Assembly: GCF_019656455.1 (NCBI RefSeq)
Contig: NZ_BPMK01000004.1
Location: 1 to 64,000 of the forward strand
Direction of reading: 5' to 3'
Origin: Noviherbaspirillum aridicola
GTDB taxonomy: Bacteria > Pseudomonadota > Gammaproteobacteria > Burkholderiales > Burkholderiaceae_D
DNA: 64,000 nucleotides
This document shows, piece by piece, positions 16,176 to 25,012 of this stretch. A program made the translations under genes and the position numbers. The notes beneath the pieces were generated by a model. That model did not search any database and had not been told where the DNA came from. It worked only from the letters and a program-made list of their open reading frames with translations. Within the stretch, counting starts at the first letter, position 1, and each line of letters opens with the position of its first letter.

Positions 16176-17405
16176 TCAGCGTATGGTTTGGCCGGTCGGC
16201 AAACGATAGATATCCAATAATTGCTGCACCGCGCGCTCCGCGCCCGCGGCCTCCAGCGGCGGTCTGCCGAAGGACAGGCTGCGTGGCACGGTCAGCAGAT
16301 CCCCGACAAGCGATCGCATGTCTGCATGGAGGCGAAGTTGTCCCGGCGCCGACTGGTAGACGGCCAGTTCGGGCGTGGCGCCGATCGCCAGGGCAAATAC
16401 AGGTTTGCCCAGCATCAGGCCTTCGAGCGTGGTGGAGCCGAAGGCCTCCTCCAGCAGGGAAGGCATGACGACCGCGCTGGCAGCGGCGGCGACTTCCAGT
16501 GTTCGTTCAGGTGTGCACCAGCCGAGGAAGCGGACCCGCTCGCCTTCGAAACGGGCTCGCAGCCGCTGCTCGTCGGGACCGTCGCCGGCGACGGTCACCA
16601 CCATGTCGTCGTCCATCCGCGGGACGAGTTCGGAAAGGAACGCTTCGATGCCCTTGGCTTCGTAGATCTTGCCGGCGACGGCGATGTGGAATGCGCCGCC
16701 CCGCACGACGGGAGAAGCGGCCGCCTGGGCGTTCTGCAGCATCGCGACATCGACGAAGTTGTGCACCGTATGACCCCAGGGGCCCTTGCCGGCGACCCGC
16801 TCGAAGTTGCGCTGCAGCAGATCGGAAACGAACACCGTCTTGTGCTTCCTGAATCCGTCCGCCACCTGCTGCCGGAAACGCACAACGGCGGTGGTGGAAG
16901 CCGCGCGCTGCAGCGCGTTGGGGCGCGGCGTCATGCAGGCGGCGCAGTGTTCCGCGTCGGTCAGATCGCAGATCTTGCCGTCGCGGAAACGGGTGAATGC
17001 CAGGCAGTCGCTGCCCTGGTCATGGCGCGTCTGCACGAAGTTCACATGGGGCGGGAGGAAGGCCGCCATGTTCGGAAAGTGGCCGTGGTAGTGGACTACG
17101 TCATAGTTCGCGGCGCGGCGCATGATGATGCGGGCGAAGCGTTTGGCGATGACGGTCCGCTTGAGCGGCATGTACACGCCCAGGCGGCCTTCTTTCCAGC
17201 CGGCGTTCTGCCCATGGAGCTCGCCGAAGAAGCGCCCGCCGAAGATGCCTTCATCGCCGGCGACCTCGATCGGATGCTGGTCGCCTCCGAGTATGTCCAC
17301 CTGGTGGCCTGCGCGGACCAGGGCACGGGCGAGGTTGAGCGCATGCTTGGCAAGGCCGCCCATGCTCGGATAGGGAATGTCTTCACTGACGATCAGGACG
17401 CGCAT
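16176..17405 (-). CDS. Glycosyltransferase family 4
   Basis: A 409-residue GT-B protein. The N-terminal motif SEDIPYPSMGGLAKHALNLARAL is the family's Gly-rich loop. HYHGHFPNMAAFLPPHV and a Cys cluster (CDLTD…HCAACM near residue 145) follow. The donor domain has FHIAVAGKIYEAKGIEAFLSEL and LLEEAFGSTTLEGLMLGKPV, containing the E-x7-E motif. It transfers an unknown sugar during repeat-unit assembly. Nine bases separate it from the flippase gene upstream. Confidence 0.9.
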   Translation of the reverse strand: MRVLIVSEDIPYPSMGGLAKHALNLARALVRAGHQVDILGGDQHPIEVAGDEGIFGGRFFGELHGQNAGWKEGRLGVYMPLKRTVIAKRFARIIMRRAANYDVVHYHGHFPNMAAFLPPHVNFVQTRHDQGSDCLAFTRFRDGKICDLTDAEHCAACMTPRPNALQRAASTTAVVRFRQQVADGFRKHKTVFVSDLLQRNFERVAGKGPWGHTVHNFVDVAMLQNAQAAASPVVRGGAFHIAVAGKIYEAKGIEAFLSELVPRMDDDMVVTVAGDGPDEQRLRARFEGERVRFLGWCTPERTLEVAAAASAVVMPSLLEEAFGSTTLEGLMLGKPVFALAIGATPELAVYQSAPGQLRLHADMRSLVGDLLTVPRSLSFGRPPLEAAGAERAVQQLLDIYRLPTGQTIR

Positions 17406-17414
17406 GATGCAGCC

Positions 17415-18908
17415 TCAGGAGCGCAGACGGCGGGCGAAGTTGAGCACCGCGGTGCGCTGGTCCACGCCGACTATGAAGGCGATGCCGGCCAGGCAAAGCG
17501 CGATGGCGCCGGCGGTGACGATCGCCAGCGTGCCGAGCAGGCTGTTGGGCACCATCCACTTCAGCGGCACCAGCACCAGCAGGATCAGCAGCCCGACGGC
17601 GATGCTTCGGCCATATCCCATCCGCAGCGTTTCGATGAAACTGACCGGCACCGTGCGACCGTGCACGAACAGCAGGAAAGCCATTCCCATCAGCAGCGAG
17701 GAGACGAGATGTCCGGTCGCGGCGCCCACGATGCCGCCGACAGTGGTGCCTAGGTAGACCATGCCCACACCCATGACGCCATTGGCGACGGCGAAGCGCC
17801 CGGTGATGCGCGGATGGCCGAGCGCGTCGTTGACGAGGGACGGAATATTGGTCAGCGAGTCGATCAGCAATGCGATGGTCATCAGGATCAGCACGGGATA
17901 GCCGAGCTGGATGAATTCCGGCCCCACCCAGCGGCGGAGGAATTCGTCGCCGGCGAGGATGATCATGCCGAGGGCCACGAGGTTGATATAGGTGACATAG
18001 CGCATCACGTCCAGGTACACCGGGCGCAGTTCGCTGATGCGCCCGGCGCCCGCGAGGGCCGAAGCACGGGGATAGATCACGCTGGAAAGCCGGTAGGTCA
18101 GGCCGAGGATGCGGCCGGCAAGCGTCACGGGCACCGTGTAGAAGGTCAGCGCAACAGGCCCGGCGACCGCGCCGACGATGACCTTGTCCGCATGCTGATG
18201 CAGTGTCGAGGCAATCTTGCTCAGGTAGGCATAGGCGCTGAACGAGGTCAGTGCCGACCGGACTTCCTTGCGCGGCCAGCACATGCCCATGTCGAGCCGG
18301 AAGGAACGGATCAGGAATACCAGGTACAGCACATTGAGGGCCGATACGGATACGCGCGCCACGATGACGCCGACGATGCCGGTGCCGGCGAGCGCCGCCG
18401 CGACGGAGACGAGATTGACCAGCACGCCGAAGAAGGCTTCGCTCTGCGCCGAGCGGTCATAGCGCTGCAGCGCCTGCGGTACGACAAGCAGGTAGTTCTG
18501 CGTCTGCGACAGCGCGAATCCGAGCGCGCCGACCTGGAAGGCGAGTACGGTCGCTTCCCGGACTTCGGGCGAGACCTCGAAAAATCGCCCGACCAGGTAC
18601 TCGGACGCAAAAAACAGCGCCAGCGCCCCGAGCAATCCGAGCGCGCCGTAGAACATGGCGCCGAACCAGAAGGTCTCGGCAAAGCGCTTGCGGTCGTTCG
18701 CCGCATGCTGCTCGGCGAGATACTTGATCGCGCCGGCGCTCAGGTTGATGTCGAGCACGCCGAAATAGCCGATGACCGACCCGACCAGCGTGACGATGCC
18801 GTAGCCCTCCACGCCGAGCGAGGCAATCAGCGCGGGAACGGTCGCCAGCGCCACCACCATCGGGATGGCGGAGCCGCTCAGGTTCCAGAGAGAGTTACGC
18901 AGCAGCAT
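17415..18908 (-). CDS. Wzx-type polysaccharide flippase (MOP superfamily)
   Basis: A 497-residue protein with about 12–14 hydrophobic segments spread over its length. It starts NSLWNLSGSAIPMVVALATVPALIASLG, the typical N-terminus of oligosaccharide flippases (PST/RfbX-like), and has the conserved SAGAIKYLAEQHA loop. It would move undecaprenyl-linked repeat units across the inner membrane to the periplasm. Its start overlaps the polymerase-like gene by 14 bp. It supports a Wzx/Wzy route rather than an ABC or synthase route. Confidence 0.88.
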   Translation of the reverse strand: MLLRNSLWNLSGSAIPMVVALATVPALIASLGVEGYGIVTLVGSVIGYFGVLDINLSAGAIKYLAEQHAANDRKRFAETFWFGAMFYGALGLLGALALFFASEYLVGRFFEVSPEVREATVLAFQVGALGFALSQTQNYLLVVPQALQRYDRSAQSEAFFGVLVNLVSVAAALAGTGIVGVIVARVSVSALNVLYLVFLIRSFRLDMGMCWPRKEVRSALTSFSAYAYLSKIASTLHQHADKVIVGAVAGPVALTFYTVPVTLAGRILGLTYRLSSVIYPRASALAGAGRISELRPVYLDVMRYVTYINLVALGMIILAGDEFLRRWVGPEFIQLGYPVLILMTIALLIDSLTNIPSLVNDALGHPRITGRFAVANGVMGVGMVYLGTTVGGIVGAATGHLVSSLLMGMAFLLFVHGRTVPVSFIETLRMGYGRSIAVGLLILLVLVPLKWMVPNSLLGTLAIVTAGAIALCLAGIAFIVGVDQRTAVLNFARRLRS

Positions 18909-20322
18909 GTTGGTAGTGATATTGGTATTGGCGAACCTGGTATGCCTGCATGCCGACCGCGACGAAGGGCAGGGCCAGGGTGAGTCCGATCAGCTGCATG
19001 GTGCGATATTCGATGACCGGCGTTCCGATGAGCAGCGTCGGAAACCAGAACAGCATGCCGGCGAATCCTGTATCGGCGAGCATGCGTGCGTAGCCGACCA
19101 GGGATTTGCGGTGCCGCAGGTAGAAGCGGACGATCGCGCCGAGTATGCAGGAGAAGATGATCACACCGACGACGCCGGCCTTGAGGATGATGTGGCCGAA
19201 CCCGCTGTGCACGAAGGTGTAATTGCCGTCATGGTAGGACAGCAGCTCGCTGTCGCCGTAGAAGCGGCCCCAGGTGCCGAGGCCGAAAAGCCAGTTGCTG
19301 CCCACGCTCTGCGCCGCCGCATACAGCTCGTAGAAGCGGCTGTCCTTGATTCCCCCGCGGCTCGGCGCCACGTCGAACAGAAGCGAGGACAGGATGCCGT
19401 CCCTGCCGCCGCCGGCAAACTGCAGGCGCTGTTCAAAGAAGATCGATGCGGCAAAGCTGATGGCGACACAGGCGACCATCGCAAAAAAGATCTTGCGCTT
19501 GCCGGGCAACTGCGCCAGCAGGAACAGGAACATCAGGCCCAGCCCCAGCAGGCCGGATCGGCGATAGGAGAGTGCGACCACGGCGATCTCAAGGGCGAGC
19601 AGCCCCAGCAGCACGGCGCGAGAAAGGAAGGACAGGCGCACCTGTGGCGAGGTCAGCATCCAGGCGATGGCGAAGGCGGCCAGTGCGGCGATGAAGTTGT
19701 CGCCGATGTCGAAGAAGTAGATCTTGATGTCGAAGCCGTCGAAGTTCCTGTACGGGTTGGCCGTGTCCCCACCCATGAACGCGTAGCGCACGCCGCCGAA
19801 CACGGCGCGCAGCGCAGCCGCGGCGATGATGAACAGCAGCAGCTGCTTGATATCCTTTTCGCTGTTGAAGGACATGATGACCAGGTACATGAAGATCATC
19901 ATGTTGAAGACGTTCAGTATCCCGTTGTAACCGAGGATCACGTTGAGTTCTATGCCTTGCATGAGGCCGGCGACGACGTGCCCGCTGAACAGGAAGACGA
20001 AAGCGATGAAGTACTTGGTGACGGACGGCGCCACCGCTGGCCCCTGGGGGTGGGCCAGGCGTTTCACGAGCGCGGTCGCGCCGAGCACGAAGAGCGCGAG
20101 ATTGAGCAGCGAGAAGTAATACATGCCCACGCCGCGGGAATAGAGATTGTTGACCGTCTGCAGTTCGCCGTAGGTCGAGTCGGCGAAGAAGAACAGGACA
20201 ACCAGGAATCCGAACATGACCAGCTTGGGCAGCTTGCAGAACATGCCGGCGGCAATCGGTATCAGAAAGAGCGCGGCAGCGAGGTTGATCATGACCTCGG
20301 TAGGCGAAAGGGCGTCATTCAT
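18895..20322 (-). CDS. O-antigen polymerase/ligase-like membrane protein (Wzy candidate)
   Basis: A 475-residue protein with around 12 hydrophobic segments and one large soluble loop in the C-terminal half (residues about 310–370, with GGRDGILSSLLFDVAPSRGG and FGLGTWGRFYG). This layout fits the O-antigen ligase/polymerase (Wzy/WaaL-like) superfamily. Sequence conservation in that family is low, so the call rests on topology and position next to the flippase. It probably polymerises repeat units in the periplasm. 233 bp separate it from fcl upstream, with no clear promoter. Confidence 0.75.
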   Translation of the reverse strand: MNDALSPTEVMINLAAALFLIPIAAGMFCKLPKLVMFGFLVVLFFFADSTYGELQTVNNLYSRGVGMYYFSLLNLALFVLGATALVKRLAHPQGPAVAPSVTKYFIAFVFLFSGHVVAGLMQGIELNVILGYNGILNVFNMMIFMYLVIMSFNSEKDIKQLLLFIIAAAALRAVFGGVRYAFMGGDTANPYRNFDGFDIKIYFFDIGDNFIAALAAFAIAWMLTSPQVRLSFLSRAVLLGLLALEIAVVALSYRRSGLLGLGLMFLFLLAQLPGKRKIFFAMVACVAISFAASIFFEQRLQFAGGGRDGILSSLLFDVAPSRGGIKDSRFYELYAAAQSVGSNWLFGLGTWGRFYGDSELLSYHDGNYTFVHSGFGHIILKAGVVGVIIFSCILGAIVRFYLRHRKSLVGYARMLADTGFAGMLFWFPTLLIGTPVIEYRTMQLIGLTLALPFVAVGMQAYQVRQYQYHYQHAAA

Positions 20323-20555
20323 CTTTCAACTCTTGATAGAAATGTTCGGCGGCGGCAGGGGCTCTCAATGCATGACCGCTCCACTGGTTCAGTCGTTGTC
20401 GTGTCGTGTGTGAAGCGGCGCCGGGTTGGGGCAGTGCTTTCCCACCGCCGGTTGCCGGCATCGCGACGGCTGAACGCCCGGGTCGTTCGCCCGCGGCCGC
20501 GGCGGATCGGCTCGCTCCGAGCCGCTCCGGCCGCCCGTCGTATGCCGCGAAGCCC

Positions 20556-21587
20556 TTAGCCGTACTCGGCCACGAAATGCCCATATGTCTCCTTGAGACC
20601 ATCGCCAAGCGATTTCGACGGGCGCCAGCCTAGGGCGGTGAGCTTTGCCGTATTCATCAGCTTGCGCGGTGTGCCATCCGGCTTGCTGGTGTCGTACTCG
20701 ATTTCGCCCTTGAAGCCGACTGCGTTCTTTATCATTTCGGCAACTTCGCGTATTGTGACGTCTTCACCCGTGCCAACGTTGATATGTGACAACATCGGCG
20801 ACGTATGCGCCGCATAAGTCGCATTGTCGAGGTTCATGACATGCACGCATGCGTCCGCCATGTCATCGACGTGGAGGAATTCGCGGCGCGGCTTGCCGGT
20901 GCCCCAGATCACGACCTTCTCTGCGCCGGCAATCTTGGCCTCGTGAAAACGGCGGATCAGCGCGGGGATGACGTGGCTGTTCTCGGGGTGGTAGTTGTCC
21001 CCCGGGCCGTAGAGATTGGTGGGCATCACGCTGCGGAAATCCGTTCCGTACTGGCGGTTGTAGCTCTCGCACATCTTGATGCCGGCGATCTTCGCAATCG
21101 CGTACGGTTCGTTGGTGGGCTCGAGCGCGCCGTTCATCAGGTATTCCTCCCGTATCGGCTGTTCCGCCATGCGGGGGTAGATGCAGGAGGAGCCAAGGAA
21201 CAGGAGCTTCCTGACGCCGGCGCGCCATGCCTCGTGGATCACGTTCGACTGCACCATCAGGTTGTCGTAGATGAACTCCGCCGGATAGGTATTGTTGGCG
21301 TGTATGCCGCCCACCTTGGCCGCGGCAAGATAGACTTCCTCCGGCTGGTGCTCGGCAAAGAAGGCGCGCACCGCGGCCTGGTCCTTGAGATCGAGTTCCG
21401 CGTGCGTCCTCGTCAGAATGTTGCTGTAATCTCGCTTGCGCAAGGCCCTGACGATCGCGGAGCCCACCAGGCCGCGGTGTCCTGCTACATAGATGCATTT
21501 ATTGAGTTGATTTTTTTGATTTGCTTCCTCTTTCCCAGCGAATCCGGGCCTTGCTTCAGTTGTGATAGAAGTGGGAGTGGGCGTCAT
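20556..21587 (-). CDS. fcl: GDP-L-fucose synthase
   Basis: About 343 residues from ATG 21587. An extended SDR with [17 protein letters not shown] (GxxGxxG) preceded by an unusual 30-residue tail. [36 protein letters not shown], the [11 protein letters not shown] catalytic Tyr-Lys motif and [24 protein letters not shown] are hallmark Fcl/WcaG motifs. It converts GDP-4-keto-6-deoxy-mannose to GDP-L-fucose with NADPH. The start is uncertain: both ATGs in frame lie inside gmd. A strong AAAGAGGA site after the gmd stop is followed by no in-frame ATG, GTG or TTG before the glycine motif. Confidence 0.93.
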   Translation of the reverse strand: MTPTPTSITTEARPGFAGKEEANQKNQLNKCIYVAGHRGLVGSAIVRALRKRDYSNILTRTHAELDLKDQAAVRAFFAEHQPEEVYLAAAKVGGIHANNTYPAEFIYDNLMVQSNVIHEAWRAGVRKLLFLGSSCIYPRMAEQPIREEYLMNGALEPTNEPYAIAKIAGIKMCESYNRQYGTDFRSVMPTNLYGPGDNYHPENSHVIPALIRRFHEAKIAGAEKVVIWGTGKPRREFLHVDDMADACVHVMNLDNATYAAHTSPMLSHINVGTGEDVTIREVAEMIKNAVGFKGEIEYDTSKPDGTPRKLMNTAKLTALGWRPSKSLGDGLKETYGHFVAEYG

Positions 21588-22737
21588 GCGTCTGGAACAG
21601 GTGATCCTTCCCGGCCGCATCTAGGTCGGCCTGCACCATCTCCCGGACCAGTGCGTGGAAGCCGATCGTCGGCTGCCAGCCGAGTCGTTCGCGCGCCTTG
21701 GTCGCATCGCCCAGCATGCTGTCCACTTCTGTTGGCCTGAAGTATCGCGCGTCGACCCGGACGACGACCTGATTCTTGGCAACGTTCGTGTGTTTTCCCG
21801 GATCGACGATGACCGCATGCTCGTCCAGACCTCGGCCTTCCCAGCGAAGGACGAGACCGAGTTCCTGGGCGGCCGCTTCGACGAATTCGCGTACGCTGTG
21901 CTGGACGCCGGTGGCAATGACGTAATCGTCGGGCTGGTCCTGCTGAAGAATGCGCCACATCATCTCGACGTAATCCCTCGCGTGGCCCCAGTCCCGCCGG
22001 GCGTCGAGGTTGCCGAGGTAAATGCAGTCCTGCTGGCCCATCACCACGCGCGCCAGGCCGCGTGTGATCTTGCGGGTGACGAAGGTCTCGCCGCGCAGGG
22101 GCGACTCATGGTTGAAGAGGATGCCGTTGGACGCATGCATGCCATAGGCTTCCCTATAGTTCACCGTGATCCAGTACGCATAGAGCTTGGCGATGGCGTA
22201 CGGACTGCGCGGACGGAAGGGCGTTTCCTCGTGCTGAGGAGAATCGCCGGACGCGCCGAACATCTCGGAGGTGGACGCCTGGTAGAAGCGCGTCTTTTTT
22301 TCCATGCCGAGGCGGCGCAGGGTCTCGAGTATGCGGAGGGGGCCGAGCGCGTCCGAATTCGCGGTGTACTCGGGCTCGTCGAAAGAAACGGCGACATGGC
22401 TCTGCGCGGCGAGGTTGTAGATCTCATCGGGCTGCGTCTCCTGGATGATCCTGAGCAGCGATGAGGAATCGGTGAGATCGCCGTGGTAAAGGATGAAGCG
22501 GCGCTCGCGCTCCTGCGGGTCCTGGTAAAGGTGATCGATACGCTCGGTATTGAAGCGCGAGGTGCGGCGCTTCACGCCATGAACGACATAGCCCTTGGAA
22601 AGCAGGAGTTCGGCCAGGTACGCGCCGTCCTGTCCGCTGACGCCGGTAATGACCGCGACCTTCTGCCGCGGCGCGCTTGTGTCGAGGCCCGCCGGCTCCT
22701 GATCGCCGCGGACGCTGCTTTTTTCTGTATCCGTCAT
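21556..22737 (-). CDS. gmd: GDP-mannose 4,6-dehydratase
   Basis: A 393-residue protein with a polar N-terminal extension of about 25 residues before [20 protein letters not shown] (NADP-binding GxxGxxG). Further Gmd signatures are [68 protein letters not shown] (Tyr-Lys pair) and [20 protein letters not shown]. It makes GDP-4-keto-6-deoxymannose, the substrate of the next gene, fcl. GGACAAT precedes the start. Longer than the usual 340–375 residues because of the N-terminal tail. Confidence 0.95.
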   Translation of the reverse strand: MTDTEKSSVRGDQEPAGLDTSAPRQKVAVITGVSGQDGAYLAELLLSKGYVVHGVKRRTSRFNTERIDHLYQDPQERERRFILYHGDLTDSSSLLRIIQETQPDEIYNLAAQSHVAVSFDEPEYTANSDALGPLRILETLRRLGMEKKTRFYQASTSEMFGASGDSPQHEETPFRPRSPYAIAKLYAYWITVNYREAYGMHASNGILFNHESPLRGETFVTRKITRGLARVVMGQQDCIYLGNLDARRDWGHARDYVEMMWRILQQDQPDDYVIATGVQHSVREFVEAAAQELGLVLRWEGRGLDEHAVIVDPGKHTNVAKNQVVVRVDARYFRPTEVDSMLGDATKARERLGWQPTIGFHALVREMVQADLDAAGKDHLFQTHDAHSHFYHN

Positions 22738-22756
22738 GATTGTCCTGGTTCAGCTG

Positions 22757-22777
22757 GCCGCAAGTCCGGCTTGCGGC
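22757..22777 (-). other. Perfect hairpin between wcaJ-like gene and gmd
   Basis: Eight-base arms GCCGCAAG / CTTGCGGC with a 5-nt loop in the 54-bp gap. There is no T-tract, so it is more likely an mRNA-stability or processing element than a terminator. Confidence 0.5.
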
Positions 22778-22791
22778 TCATGTCGCGTCGC

Positions 22792-24198
22792 TCAGTAGGC
22801 GTTCTTGCCCGTCCATCCCTTGAACGCGGTCCAGGCGATGATGCGCAGGTCCATCCAGAGCGACCAGTGCTGTATGTAATGCAGGTCGAACTGCACACGC
22901 GTCGCCATCTTGTCGAGCGTCTCGGTCTCGCCGCGATGGCCGTGGATCTGCGCCCATCCCGTGATGCCCGGCTTTACCCGGTGGCGGAGCATGTAGGTTT
23001 CGAGCAGGTCCTTGTAGATCTCGTTGTGCTGCATTGCATGCGGGCGCGGGCCGACCACCGACATGTCGCCGAGCAGCACATTGATGAACTGGGGCAGTTC
23101 GTCGAGGCTCGTGCGACGCAGGAACCCGCCGATAGGCGTCAGGCGCGGATCGTTCTTGGTTGCCTGGGTCACCGTGTTCTGTTCCTGGTGAACCTTCATC
23201 GTGCGAAACTTGTAGACGTTGAACTGGCGCCCGTTCAGGCCGAGCCGGGGCTGCTTGAAGAACACCGGCCCCGGCGAGGTGCGCTTGATCATGATGGCGA
23301 TCACGATGAACAGCGGCAGCAGCAGGAACAGCGCGAGCAGGGCGAAGCTGCGATCGAAGATTTCCTTGACGATGCCGTGTATGCCGCTGGTGACGGGCTG
23401 GTTCAGGTCGACCACGGGCAGGCCAAGGAAATTGCCCATGCGGTTGCTGAGCATCTGCAGTCCCAGGACGTCGGGCACCCAGCGGATGTCGACAAAGGTA
23501 TTGCGCATCAGGTACTGCAGTTCCTGCAGCCGCGAGGAGGCGGTGAGCGGCAGCGTGACCCAGATTTCGTGGATATGCTGGGCGACCGCGTAATCGTGTA
23601 CTTCCTTCAGGCTTGCAAGCCGGGCGATCGAAGGATCGACTATCTTGTCCGAGTCGAGCGGATCGGCGCAGACCGCCTTGACGTCGTAACCGGTCCAGTC
23701 CTGCTGCATCGCGCGCCGGTGCATCTCCTTGCCCGTGCTGCCATAACCGACGATGATGACGCGCTTGCTGTTGAGGCCCTTTGCACGCAGCATCCGCAGC
23801 GCGTAATAGACGGCGAAGCGGAAAACGACCAGCAGCGCGACGCCCAGCGCGTACCAGTAGAACATCCAGAGCCGCGACACGTTGCCGACATGGTGGACCA
23901 GGAAGCTGAAGAACAGCCCGATAAGCAGCACCACGCCCCAGGCGCCGACGAGGCGTACGAACATGTCCGGCAGCGAGCGGCCGCGCCACGACACGTAGAG
24001 CTGGAACTGCGGGAACAGCAGGAAGGCGAGAGCGCTGCAGAAATGCAGCAGGACGGTATGTATCGGCGGCGTTTCACTCAGGGGGATGTGGAAGTGGAGC
24101 AGGCCCGCCAGAGCGCCTGCGCATTCGAGCACGATGACGTCCATCAGACGCATCGACAGCTCCAGCCTGGAAGAATTTGTAATAATCAAGTCGCGCAT
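22792..24198 (-). CDS. Undecaprenyl-phosphate sugar phosphotransferase (WcaJ-like)
   Basis: A 468-residue polyisoprenyl-phosphate hexose-1-phosphate transferase. It has four to five N-terminal transmembrane segments, a CoA-binding-like domain (KRVIIVGYGSTGKEMHRRA near residue 145), a membrane re-entrant helix and the C-terminal bacterial sugar transferase domain. That domain has KRTSPGPVFFKQPRLGLNG, VYKFRTMKV, LRRTSLDELPQF, GDMSVVGPRPHA and KPGITGWAQIHGHRG. It starts EPS assembly by loading glucose-1-P or galactose-1-P on undecaprenyl phosphate. It is the first gene of the long minus-strand run. Confidence 0.93.
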   Translation of the reverse strand: MRDLIITNSSRLELSMRLMDVIVLECAGALAGLLHFHIPLSETPPIHTVLLHFCSALAFLLFPQFQLYVSWRGRSLPDMFVRLVGAWGVVLLIGLFFSFLVHHVGNVSRLWMFYWYALGVALLVVFRFAVYYALRMLRAKGLNSKRVIIVGYGSTGKEMHRRAMQQDWTGYDVKAVCADPLDSDKIVDPSIARLASLKEVHDYAVAQHIHEIWVTLPLTASSRLQELQYLMRNTFVDIRWVPDVLGLQMLSNRMGNFLGLPVVDLNQPVTSGIHGIVKEIFDRSFALLALFLLLPLFIVIAIMIKRTSPGPVFFKQPRLGLNGRQFNVYKFRTMKVHQEQNTVTQATKNDPRLTPIGGFLRRTSLDELPQFINVLLGDMSVVGPRPHAMQHNEIYKDLLETYMLRHRVKPGITGWAQIHGHRGETETLDKMATRVQFDLHYIQHWSLWMDLRIIAWTAFKGWTGKNAY

Positions 24199-24594
24199 GG
24201 CATTTCTTCTTTTCTTTTGGACAACGAATTCGTGACGGTGAGCGGTTTGGCCTTCCCGTCGTTACCGTCCGTTAAGTCCGCCCGGGATTGAATTTCCCGC
24301 CGCGCACCTGCTGGACCTCTCCTCGCAATCCTTTTGGTATTACCTTTTAGGCAATGGTAGCCATTCGCTTTGGCTTGAATTTGTAAAGTATGCTTTGCTT
24401 GTCCTCCCTCAAAGAGGGCGTTGCCGGCTGTCAAATGCGCCGTTGTTTAGTGTCAAAAAGAGACAGGGGCTGCCTGTTTATTGAGCAGACGGTCGCGCGG
24501 AATCGGGCTGATTTTTCGATCGGTCGAGCGGGCAAAGTCAAGGATGACATTTACGACCGGCAATTCATGCAGCCCTTGCGTTATCATGCGCGTC
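24199..24594. other. Divergent intergenic region, EPS run / globin gene
   Basis: About 395 bp between the first gene of the minus-strand EPS run and the plus-strand truncated haemoglobin gene; it should hold promoters for both. Visible elements are a CCCTC-AAA-GAGGG hairpin (24406–24418) and two TTGACA-like boxes on the minus strand (near 24430 and 24452), without a good -10 at the right distance. The GGAACC promoter of the GH16 genes is absent. No gene is supported here. Confidence 0.4.
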
Positions 24595-24996
24595 ATGAGC
24601 ACTGAAGAAACTTCTGCCCCGACGGCATTCGCGCTGCTCGGAGGCGAGCAGAAGGTCCGCGAACTCGTGGACCGGTTTTACGACTTGATGGAGCTCGAGC
24701 CCGAGTTCGCGCCGCTGCGCGCCATGCATCCCACGCCGCTCGACGGCTCCCGCGACAAGCTGTTCTGGTTCCTGTGCGGATGGCTCGGCGGACCCGACAT
24801 GTATGTCGAGCGCTTCGGCCATCCCCGCTTGCGTGCGCGGCATCTCCCGTTTGCGATCGCATCGGCCGAGCGTGATCAATGGCTGCGCTGCATGGCCTGG
24901 GCCATGCAGGACTGCGGCATCGAGCAGGCACTCCAGGAACGCCTGATGCAATCCTTCTTCAATACCGCGGACTGGATGCGCAACCAGGCGGGTTGA
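24595..24996 (+). CDS. Group II truncated haemoglobin
   Basis: A 133-residue 2-on-2 globin starting at ATG 24595. The family motif FGHPRLRARHLPF contains the proximal haem ligand (H83), and DQWLRCMAWAM carries the Trp at G8 typical of group II. YDLMELEPEF is the B helix end. Such globins bind O2, NO or sulfide and are thought to protect from nitrosative or oxidative stress. It lies 16 bp before rmuC and may be co-transcribed with it. Confidence 0.9.
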   Translation: MSTEETSAPTAFALLGGEQKVRELVDRFYDLMELEPEFAPLRAMHPTPLDGSRDKLFWFLCGWLGGPDMYVERFGHPRLRARHLPFAIASAERDQWLRCMAWAMQDCGIEQALQERLMQSFFNTADWMRNQAG

Positions 24997-25012
24997 CGCG
25001 GGCAACCAAAGC

